Origin: Methylococcaceae bacterium
GTDB taxonomy: Bacteria > Pseudomonadota > Gammaproteobacteria > Methylococcales > Methylomonadaceae
Assembly (NCBI GenBank): GCA_013138855.1
Contig: WTBX01000366.1
Location: forward strand, 1-5,255
DNA: 5,255 nucleotides
Direction: 5' to 3'
The notes below the pieces were generated by a model. It made no database searches, was not told the DNA's origin, and was given only the letters and a program-made list of their open reading frames with translations. This document shows, piece after piece, positions 1 to 4,294 of the stretch; position 1 is the first letter of the stretch; each line of letters begins with the position of its first letter. The position numbers and the translations under genes were made by a program.

Positions 1-312
1 GTGAGCTTTTATCAATTTGTGTTACCTGCTTTGGAAAAAATGCTAGGGATGATAGATAAGCCTTTAGTGCCAATTTTTAAGGCACAAGCTTTACAACATC
101 TGCGTAAAAGGGCAGGGCGCACAGAAGTTCAGCGCGGCATTTTAGTACAAGATACTGACGGTGACTGGATGGTAAAAAGTACAGGGCAACAAGGCTCAGG
201 GGTTTTGCATTCAATGAGTTTAGCGAATGCTTTTATTATTTTGGAGCATGACAGAGGCGAGGTGAAAGCAGGTGAATATGTGAATGTGCAGCCTTTTTCC
301 AGCTTATTTTGA
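1..312 (+). CDS. moeA: Molybdopterin molybdenumtransferase MoeA, C-terminal fragment (5' end outside window)
   Basis: MoeA inserts molybdate into adenylylated molybdopterin in the last step of molybdenum cofactor synthesis, in the cytoplasm. The 103 visible residues match the C-terminal quarter of the family, which is about 400 residues long. Residues 1-16 (V-S-F-Y-Q-F-V-L-P-A...) correspond to the helix after the conserved P-G-N-P-V-S loop. Residues 35-48 carry the R-x-x-G-R-x-x-x-Q-R-G pattern. Residues 62-98 (GQQGSGVLHSMSLANA, then an L-E-x-D-R-G-x-V-x-x-G-E-x-V-x-V-x-P-F run) are the C-terminal beta-barrel domain. The GTG at position 1 is therefore an internal valine of N-P-V-S and not a start codon. 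The reading frame ends at TGA 310-312 and is followed by a terminator shared with the convergent sodB. Family assignment is from recalled similarity to Escherichia coli MoeA. Confidence 0.93.
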   Translation: MSFYQFVLPALEKMLGMIDKPLVPIFKAQALQHLRKRAGRTEVQRGILVQDTDGDWMVKSTGQQGSGVLHSMSLANAFIILEHDRGEVKAGEYVNVQPFSSLF

Positions 313-319
313 TTATGTA

Positions 320-378
320 GGAGTCCAATAGCTTTAGCTATTGGCGAGCCTCGAAAATAGCTAAAGCTATTTAACTCC
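320..378. repeat. Nested inverted repeat between moeA and sodB
   Basis: Two 16-nt arms, AATAGCTTTAGCTATT (327-342) and AATAGCTAAAGCTATT (356-371), are exact reverse complements of each other across a 13-nt spacer. Each arm is also a small hairpin by itself (AATAGCT, 2 nt, AGCTATT), so the two arms are near-perfect direct repeats differing only in a central TT or AA. An outer GGAGT (320-324) pairs with ACTCC (374-378) after a 2-nt mismatch. The whole can form either one long stem or two short ones. It lies in the 3' region of moeA, ahead of the terminator. It could be a REP-like dispersed element or an mRNA-stabilising structure; nothing here decides. Confidence 0.75.
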
Positions 379-394
379 GATTATTGTCAAGCAT

Positions 395-432
395 AAAAAA
401 ACGCCTGAATCGCAAGAGACAGGCGTTTTTTA
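395..432. terminator. Bidirectional Rho-independent terminator for moeA and sodB
   Basis: A perfect 12-bp stem, AAAAAACGCCTG (396-407) with CAGGCGTTTTTT (420-431), closes a 12-nt loop. The GC core is flanked by A-runs on the left and T-runs on the right, so the RNA from either strand ends in a hairpin followed by U residues. It lies between the ends of the two convergent genes, 18 bases before the sodB stop codon. Confidence 0.93.
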
Positions 433-450
433 TATCAGGTGTAGCTGAAA

Positions 451-1032
451 TTAAGCTGCAAAATTTGCTGCTGCAAATTCCCAGTTAACTAAATTCCAGA
501 AAGCTCCCAAGTATTTAGGACGTGCATTACGGTAGTCGATGTAATAAGCGTGTTCCCAAACATCACAAGTCAATAATGGTGTTAAGCCATCAGTTAAAGG
601 GCAAGCTGCATTGCTAGAGCTTACTAAAGACAATTTACCGTCTGCATCTTTAACTAACCATGCCCAGCCTGAACCGAAAGTAGTCACCGCACATTTAGTA
701 AAGGCTTCTTTAAATGCATCAAAAGAACCAAATTCAGCTTCAATTGCTGCTGCTAAGTTGCCTGTAGGTGCGCCGCCGCCATTTGGCGATAAGCTGTTCC
801 AGTAGAAAGTGTGATTCCAGATTTGCGCGGCATTGTTAAAAACACCGCCAGAAGATTTAGTAACAACGTCTTCTAAAGCTGCGCCTTCAAACTCAGTACC
901 TGCAACTAAATTGTTTAAGTTAGTTACATAGGTTTGATGATGTTTACCATAATGAAAATCTAAAGTTTCTTCAGAAATATGAGGTGCTAACGCATCTTTT
1001 GCATAAGGTAGTGCTGGTAATTCAAAAGCCAT
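451..1032 (-). CDS. sodB: Iron superoxide dismutase SodB
   Basis: Cytoplasmic superoxide dismutase converting superoxide to oxygen and hydrogen peroxide. At 193 residues it has the usual length of bacterial Fe-SOD. The four metal ligands are visible: His27 (in LDFHYGKHH), His74 (in IWNHTFYW), and Asp157 and His161 in the family signature DVWEHAYY (157-164). Gln70, in AAQIWNHTFYW, is in the position that typifies iron rather than manganese enzymes, and no signal peptide is present. The ATG start gives the standard N-terminus (M-A-F-E-L-P-A-L-P-Y) and has a GGA core about 7 nt upstream. The gene stands alone, with a shared terminator downstream and its own upstream region containing a likely Fur box. 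A Cys at 144 in the otherwise typical S-N-A-x-x-P-L-T stretch is a minor variation. Assignment is firm; the metal is inferred from sequence. Confidence 0.97.
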   Translation of the reverse strand: MAFELPALPYAKDALAPHISEETLDFHYGKHHQTYVTNLNNLVAGTEFEGAALEDVVTKSSGGVFNNAAQIWNHTFYWNSLSPNGGGAPTGNLAAAIEAEFGSFDAFKEAFTKCAVTTFGSGWAWLVKDADGKLSLVSSSNAACPLTDGLTPLLTCDVWEHAYYIDYRNARPKYLGAFWNLVNWEFAAANFAA

Positions 1033-1092
1033 GATTTATTCCAGATTGTTGTTAAAAAAATTATTAGCAAAGTAGAATTTCCACTGTCGCTA

Positions 1093-1123
1093 TAAATACC
1101 TAGTGTTTTAATAAAGATTATCA
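1093..1123 (-). promoter_or_regulatory. Probable sodB promoter with Fur-box-like operator
   Basis: On the - strand, TGATAATCTTTATTA (1123 down to 1109) matches 12 of the 14 defined positions of the 7-1-7 Fur palindrome TGATAAT-N-ATTATCA. A further TGATAA overlaps it just upstream (1130-1125). A -10-like TATTTA lies at 1098-1093, about 60 nt before the sodB start codon. A -35 at 17-bp spacing would fall inside the box, which suits repression by iron-loaded Fur. No good -35 hexamer is visible, so the exact promoter is uncertain. Regulation by Fur is an inference from the motif only. Confidence 0.5.
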
Positions 1124-1173
1124 CTTTATCACCGATAGAACGGTTTATAAAGTAAAATTTTCTAAACGGCAGG

Positions 1174-1202
1174 CAAAAAAAAGCGACCTTAAGGGGTCGC
1201 TT
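1174..1202 (-). terminator. Rho-independent terminator of repeat unit 1
   Basis: An 8-bp perfect stem, AAGCGACC (1181-1188) with GGTCGCTT (1195-1202), closes a 6-nt loop. The run of eight A residues at 1175-1182 becomes a U-tract only for - strand transcription; on the + strand nothing T-rich follows the hairpin. The terminator therefore points towards sodB and would shield sodB from readthrough. Confidence 0.9.
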
Positions 1203-1253
1203 GAAAGGATATAATTTTTAGGACTCTAAATCGCTTGAGGGCATTTAAAAGTT
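1175..1253 (-). ncRNA. Candidate small RNA, copy 1
   Basis: The predicted transcript is about 79 nt. A -10-like TAAGAT lies at 1265-1260 on the - strand, so transcription would begin near 1253. It would run through a short stretch unlike copy 2, then the conserved CCTAAAAATTATATCC, and end at the intrinsic terminator (U-run at 1182-1175). A small TTTAG/CTAAA hairpin can form ahead of the terminator. The only reading frame in the conserved block is 12 codons long with no ribosome binding site. The -35 region is poor, so an activator may be needed, possibly at the palindrome upstream. I know no named family that matches. The start could also lie further upstream inside the conserved block. Confidence 0.45.
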
Positions 1254-1297
1254 GTAGCTATCTTATCGAAATACTTGACATAAGAAAATGTGGCATA

Positions 1298-1317
1298 TTG
1301 TCACGCGACAAATTGTC
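1298..1317. promoter_or_regulatory. Palindromic operator candidate, unit 1 (TTGTC-N4-GACAA plus extra half-site)
   Basis: TTGTCACGCGACAA (1298-1311) is a perfect 5-4-5 palindrome, followed after one base by a third half-site TTGTC (1313-1317). The arrangement is the same in unit 2. The TTG-N8-CAA skeleton is that of Crp/Fnr-superfamily sites, including NO-responsive members, but the TTGTC half is not the standard FNR half TTGAT. It is centred about 51 nt upstream of the proposed start of small RNA copy 1. The regulator is unknown. Confidence 0.5.
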
Positions 1318-1354
1318 ACAGCGATAAACAAAGAGGTGTTTGCTAAACGACAGG

Positions 1355-1383
1355 CAAAAAAAAGCGACCTTAAGGGGTCGCTT
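1355..1383 (-). terminator. Rho-independent terminator of repeat unit 2
   Basis: The hairpin is the same as in unit 1: stem AAGCGACC (1362-1369) with GGTCGCTT (1376-1383), six-base loop and eight-base A-tract (1356-1363) giving a U-tract on the - strand. No other good terminator follows the methyltransferase stop codon at 1538, so this is also the likely end of that transcript. Confidence 0.9.
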
Positions 1384-1431
1384 GGAAGGATATAATTTTT
1401 AGGCTCTATGAATGAAGCACATTTAAGAGTT
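1356..1431 (-). ncRNA. Candidate small RNA, copy 2
   Basis: This parallels copy 1, with a better -10 hexamer (TATGAT at 1443-1438), giving a predicted start near 1431 and a transcript of about 76 nt ending in the U-tract at 1363-1356. The 5' part (AGCTGCAACTCTTAAATG) is close to copy 1, the middle differs, and the CCTAAAAATTATATCC stretch and terminator are shared. Because copy 2's terminator lies before copy 1's promoter, each copy looks like an independent transcription unit. An alternative is that this is only the 3' untranslated region and terminator of the methyltransferase mRNA, duplicated. Confidence 0.45.
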
Positions 1432-1475
1432 GCAGCTATCATATCGAAATACTTGACATAAGAAAATGTGGCATA

Positions 1476-1495
1476 TTGTCACGCGACAAATTGTC
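1476..1495. promoter_or_regulatory. Palindromic operator candidate, unit 2
   Basis: TTGTCACGCGACAA (1476-1489) followed after one base by TTGTC (1491-1495) is identical to the unit 1 site. It is centred about 51 nt upstream of the proposed start of small RNA copy 2. Perfect preservation of palindrome and third half-site, while the RNA middle drifted, suggests the site is under selection or the duplication is recent. Confidence 0.5.
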
Positions 1496-1537
1496 GCAAC
1501 AGGCAAAGTTATTCTTTTTTGAGCCTAAAGTAATCAT

Positions 1538-2662
1538 TTAACAGCAACTCGTACCACTGCAACAGCTATCATTTTGATACTGACTGCCTTTAGTTTCGGC
1601 CGCAGGTCTTAAAACACCTGCTTGGCAATTCCACACCACGCCTTCGCGTTCTTCTGCGGGCGCAAGTCCGATAAAATCATCACCATAGGCTTCGCTAGTT
1701 AATAATTTGAAATTGCGTTCACATACTGCCATACGTTGTCCGCGTAGATAAACATAGCCTTCATCATCATAGACTTCTGAAAATGCACCGCGATAAATCA
1801 CGGCATGACCTTTATCTATACAAGGCTCATCTTGAGGTTTAACCGCTGTAATAGTGACTGAACGAAATTCGATGCCTTCAACCACTTGCCACGGCTCAGA
1901 TTCCCATTTGTCATAAGCGACCGCAATAAAACCTGCATCGACAAACGCTTGTAAAAATTCATGTTCTTGTAACGCGCCAGAAATACAGCCGCTCCATAAG
2001 TCCTGATCTTTTTTCAAATGCTCAGGTACTGGCTCATCACTAACAATATCAGAAATAGCAACACGTCCACCCGCTTTAGTGACACGGAAAATTTCTTGTA
2101 TTAATTGCTCTTTATCACTGTCATGAACCAGATTTAATACGCAATTAGACACCACTAAATCGACAGAATTATCAGCAATTAAAGGGCTTTCGTGGCGTTG
2201 TTTTTCTTGCCATGCTCTAAGATGAATCACATCTTCGGCATTGTGAATAGGACTTTCTTTTAAATGGGCATCTAAAGCGGTTAAATTTAAGGATAAATCT
2301 TGAATTTGACCTTTAACAAATTCGACGTTAGCTGAGCCGATTTTTTCAGCCATTTCACCTTCATATTTACGCGCTAACTCCAGCATATCGTCATTCATAT
2401 CCACGCCAATGACTTTGCCTTCCTTGCCGACTAACTGCGCTGCCATATAACAGATTTTGCCAGAGCCAGAGCCTAAATCTAAAACAATATCGCCTTCTTT
2501 AACGTAGCGTGAAGGGTCGCCACAGCCATAATCTTTATCAATAATTTCTTGAGGTAATAATTTTAATAAACTTGCATCGTAATCGACAGGGCAGCATAAA
2601 TCTTCTTGTCGTGCTTCCGCGCCTTCTGAATAGCGTTCTAATACGCCAGCTTCTACAGTCAT
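1538..2662 (-). CDS. ArsM-like SAM-dependent methyltransferase (probable arsenite methyltransferase)
   Basis: This 374-residue class I methyltransferase most resembles arsenite S-adenosylmethyltransferases, which methylate As(III) to methylated arsenicals in the cytoplasm. The three cysteines that bind arsenite in ArsM are present in their usual settings: Cys47 in YGCGDP (45-50), Cys174 in SNCVLNL (172-178) and Cys226 in SGCISGAL (224-231). The SAM motif LDLGSGSGK is at 61-69, followed by VIGVDMN at 84-90. Cys23-Cys24 lie in the N-terminal extension, and the protein ends with Cys pairs at 367-368 and 373-374 (C-C-S-G-T-S-C-C). A charged insertion of about 40 residues (roughly 121-161) sits between the strand VEFVKGQIQDL and the D-N-S-V-D-L-V-V-S-N motif, where classic ArsM is short. 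The region after about 280 is not one I can assign. The start is supported by AAGGAA 5 nt upstream. There is no ars operon neighbour, so the substrate is inferred from the cysteines. The relation to ArsM is good; identity as a true ArsM is moderate, so I give no symbol. Confidence 0.8.
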   Translation of the reverse strand: MTVEAGVLERYSEGAEARQEDLCCPVDYDASLLKLLPQEIIDKDYGCGDPSRYVKEGDIVLDLGSGSGKICYMAAQLVGKEGKVIGVDMNDDMLELARKYEGEMAEKIGSANVEFVKGQIQDLSLNLTALDAHLKESPIHNAEDVIHLRAWQEKQRHESPLIADNSVDLVVSNCVLNLVHDSDKEQLIQEIFRVTKAGGRVAISDIVSDEPVPEHLKKDQDLWSGCISGALQEHEFLQAFVDAGFIAVAYDKWESEPWQVVEGIEFRSVTITAVKPQDEPCIDKGHAVIYRGAFSEVYDDEGYVYLRGQRMAVCERNFKLLTSEAYGDDFIGLAPAEEREGVVWNCQAGVLRPAAETKGSQYQNDSCCSGTSCC

Positions 2663-2667
2663 GGTGT

Positions 2668-2673
2668 TCCTTT
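2668..2673 (-). promoter_or_regulatory. Ribosome binding site of the methyltransferase gene
   Basis: AAGGAA on the - strand ends 5 nt before the ATG at 2662-2660, a good Shine-Dalgarno match and distance. It fixes the start codon. Confidence 0.8.
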
Positions 2674-2748
2674 ATAAAAAGTTAAGGAGTTTTGTGGGGA
2701 GTAATCTTTATATTACTATTAATTTAAGCGAGACTAATACATTAAGGT

Positions 2749-2777
2749 ATTGATATTAGAAAACTTTTAATATCAAT
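2749..2777. repeat. 10-bp inverted repeat upstream of the methyltransferase gene
   Basis: ATTGATATTA (2749-2758) and TAATATCAAT (2768-2777) are perfect reverse complements across 9 bases. A second, outer pair, CGAGAC (2729-2734) and GTCTCG (2793-2798), encloses it. It is about 90-115 bp upstream of the start codon, so it could be an operator or part of a transcript leader. The sequence does not match an operator I can name. Confidence 0.6.
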
Positions 2778-2839
2778 GCGATGAATTTAATTGTCTCGAT
2801 TTAGATTAGTCGTAAATAAGCGCAAAACATTTCAGTTAT

Positions 2840-2859
2840 ATTTCAATTTATATTGAAAT
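2840..2859. repeat. 8-bp inverted repeat
   Basis: ATTTCAAT (2840-2847) pairs perfectly with ATTGAAAT (2852-2859) across a 4-nt loop. It is AT-only apart from one GC pair, so it is weak as RNA, and it is immediately next to the following hairpin. Confidence 0.5.
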
Positions 2860-2860
2860 C

Positions 2861-2888
2861 TGGAGTACAAAACAGGTTTTATACTCCA
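2861..2888. repeat. Hairpin downstream of the ABC-phosphatase gene
   Basis: TGGAGTA (2861-2867) pairs with TACTCCA (2882-2888), and an inner AAAA/TTTT pair continues the stem after one mismatch. It starts about 97 bp past the stop codon of the ABC-phosphatase gene. There is no U-tract on either strand, so it may stabilise the 3' end or act as a weak terminator together with the neighbouring inverted repeat. Confidence 0.5.
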
Positions 2889-2984
2889 AAATATTTGCTT
2901 TGGTACTTAAGTGTCCATGAAAACACAAAAGCACGAAAAATTGCGATTTATACGATTGATTAAAAGACGGGTGATAGGCTGAAT

Positions 2985-4283
2985 CTAAACTTGATTTAAG
3001 TAATCTTCAAACTCAGCAATAAAATTGAATTGAATTTCATTTTGAATGTAATATGGATTCGTGAGCCGAACCTTATCAATTGCTTGAATTGCACTGCTTT
3101 TTCTGTAGACCAACATACAGGCGAGTAGCGTTCCTGTGCGTCCTAAGCCTGCTTTACAATGTAATACCGTGGTTAAGTTTTTTTGTAAGCATTGTTCTAT
3201 TTCCTCGCAAAACTGTTCTGCTTCTTCGAGAGTTGGAATGCTCATATCTACAATAGGAAAGTGTTTTCCTTGTATATCATTTTTAGTTAATTTTTCAAAA
3301 TCATAAGCAATTTCTGTCAAGCTTACTAAGACTTTAACATCCAATGCTTGTAATGCAGCTAAATCTTCATCATCATCGCCTAATAAACCAGGGTACTGCA
3401 TACCGCCTAATAAATTAGCAATAATCCAATGAAACTCGCGCGGTAAACGGTGATTTTTTTTAGCAGGAGGAGAGGGCGGTGTTTCGAGAGTAAGGGGGGA
3501 TTCGTCAACTTGTGGTGAGGGAACGTGCCAGCTACTGCCTGAATTTAAAAAAGCTTGTCCTAATTTTGTTTTAGGCTGAGTAAAAAAAATATTACTAGGG
3601 GTGACCTCAATAATACTATCGCCACTGATTAAACAAATATCATCACAAAGCTGTTGAGCCTCTTGTTTATTATGAGTGACCATAACGACAACGCGCTGTG
3701 AGGAAATATGTCGTAATAGAGAAATTAAGACTTCCTCTTCAACGACAGCAATGTCTCGTAGAGGCTCGTCAACTAATAAACAGCAGGGGTTGCTTGCAAG
3801 TAAATGTGTTAATAAAATTTGCTTGTGTGCAAGCATAGGTAAGGACATAACAGGACGATCCAAATCATCACAGAATGTTTCCCATAAATTTAACGGCTCT
3901 AATAGGGTTTTGGCAAATTGTTCTTTGTGAGCTTGATCTTCTAAAGATTTAGTGGGTAAACCTTCGGTTAAGTTTTCCCATACTGTTCCTGTATATAAAC
4001 GTGCTTTTTGTCTTAAAAAAGCAATCTCTTTAGATTGAGTATCGGATGCTAATAAGTCTTTGCCTTTTAAACAGATAGAGCCTTTTACCCAGAATGAAGG
4101 GAGTAAATCATTACAATGTCCCAGCGTACGTAATAAAGTACTTTTGCCTGTTCCAGAAGGTCCCATAATACCGAAAATTCCGCGCTGAGGAATATCTAAG
4201 TCTATTTTATTTAATATAGTCTTTTGGTTATAACCTGCACTAAGCTGGGTGATTTTTAATAGAGGGGGGTTGTCTGAAGGCAT
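2985..4283 (-). CDS. ABC ATPase fused to a DUSP23-like protein phosphatase
   Basis: A 432-residue cytoplasmic two-domain protein. Residues 7-250 are an ABC ATPase most like PstB of phosphate importers: Walker A GPSGTGKST (41-49), Q-loop Gln92, Walker B LLVDEP (169-174) with catalytic Glu173, and H-loop His204 in VTHN. The signature LSGGQ is replaced by SLPML (147-151), and the D-loop has lost the S-A-L-D pattern. Residues 251-282 are a proline/serine-rich linker. Residues 283-432 are an atypical dual-specificity phosphatase like human DUSP23 (VHZ): the VLVSLTE strand (318-324), probable general acid Asp346 and P-loop HCKAGLGRTG (375-384) with nucleophile Cys376 and Arg382. The phosphatase should be active; the ATPase may be regulatory or altered, because the signature acts across the dimer. 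There is no membrane segment. The start is 11 bp after the stop of the upstream gene with no visible Shine-Dalgarno, suggesting translational coupling. The biological role is unknown. Confidence 0.9.
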   Translation of the reverse strand: MPSDNPPLLKITQLSAGYNQKTILNKIDLDIPQRGIFGIMGPSGTGKSTLLRTLGHCNDLLPSFWVKGSICLKGKDLLASDTQSKEIAFLRQKARLYTGTVWENLTEGLPTKSLEDQAHKEQFAKTLLEPLNLWETFCDDLDRPVMSLPMLAHKQILLTHLLASNPCCLLVDEPLRDIAVVEEEVLISLLRHISSQRVVVMVTHNKQEAQQLCDDICLISGDSIIEVTPSNIFFTQPKTKLGQAFLNSGSSWHVPSPQVDESPLTLETPPSPPAKKNHRLPREFHWIIANLLGGMQYPGLLGDDDEDLAALQALDVKVLVSLTEIAYDFEKLTKNDIQGKHFPIVDMSIPTLEEAEQFCEEIEQCLQKNLTTVLHCKAGLGRTGTLLACMLVYRKSSAIQAIDKVRLTNPYYIQNEIQFNFIAEFEDYLNQV

Positions 4284-4294
4284 GTTAAGAATGA

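Larger units (their letters stand above)
1162..1320 (-). repeat. Tandem repeat unit 1 (candidate small RNA gene)
   Basis: This is the first of two similar units. Positions 1170-1203 equal 1351-1384, 1205-1222 equal 1386-1403, and a 54-nt block at 1264-1317 is identical to 1442-1495. The middle (about 1223-1263) has diverged and differs by a 3-nt indel. Conserved ends with a variable centre resemble duplicated small RNA genes, with the conserved block as promoter/operator and the other end as terminator, both on the - strand. Confidence 0.88.
1343..1498 (-). repeat. Tandem repeat unit 2 (candidate small RNA gene)
   Basis: This second copy begins about 181 bp after unit 1, with a 22-bp spacer between them, and lies just downstream of the methyltransferase gene. 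It shares the conserved upstream block, palindrome and terminator with unit 1 and differs mainly at about 1404-1441. A further short match, CAGGCAAA, at 1500-1507 beyond the unit repeats the CAGGCAAA at the other end of each unit, which may be a trace of the duplication junction. Confidence 0.88.
2663..2984. other. Intergenic region with three hairpins between two - strand genes
   Basis: This 322-bp spacer has no credible gene on either strand. It contains three perfect inverted repeats in a row (listed separately). It should hold the promoter of the methyltransferase gene, but I find no convincing -35/-10 pair; TAATAT at about 2716-2711 on the - strand is the best -10-like hexamer and lacks a good -35. 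None of the hairpins is followed by a U-tract, so there is no standard terminator for the ABC-phosphatase gene either. On the + strand, 2911-2940 is a stretch of the kind CATGAAAACACAAAAGCACG, which recalls short dispersed intergenic repeats seen in many bacteria; this is a weak impression. Confidence 0.6.

Noticed and set aside
611..805. 64-codon open frame on the + strand
   Set aside because: It lies wholly inside sodB on the opposite strand; sodB has full catalytic motifs and this frame has no recognisable family or start signal.
1262..1297. Small peptide of 11-12 codons (starting M-P-H-F-L-M) on the - strand in each repeat unit
   Set aside because: No Shine-Dalgarno precedes it, it sits in the conserved promoter-like block, and conservation is fully explained by the DNA identity of the duplication.
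1265..1302. + strand promoter TTGACA (1275-1280) with TATTGT inside each repeat unit
   Set aside because: The -35 is perfect but spacing is only 15 bp, the -10 is 4 of 6, and no + strand gene or terminator follows. The - strand reading explains the terminators better. It is kept as a possibility for antisense transcription only.
1162..1498. CRISPR array
   Set aside because: There are only two long units with internal structure and a diverged centre; no short regular repeats with unique spacers.
3676..3930. 84-codon open frame on the + strand
   Set aside because: It is antisense to the ABC domain, including the Walker B region; composition is like a shadow frame and no domain is visible.
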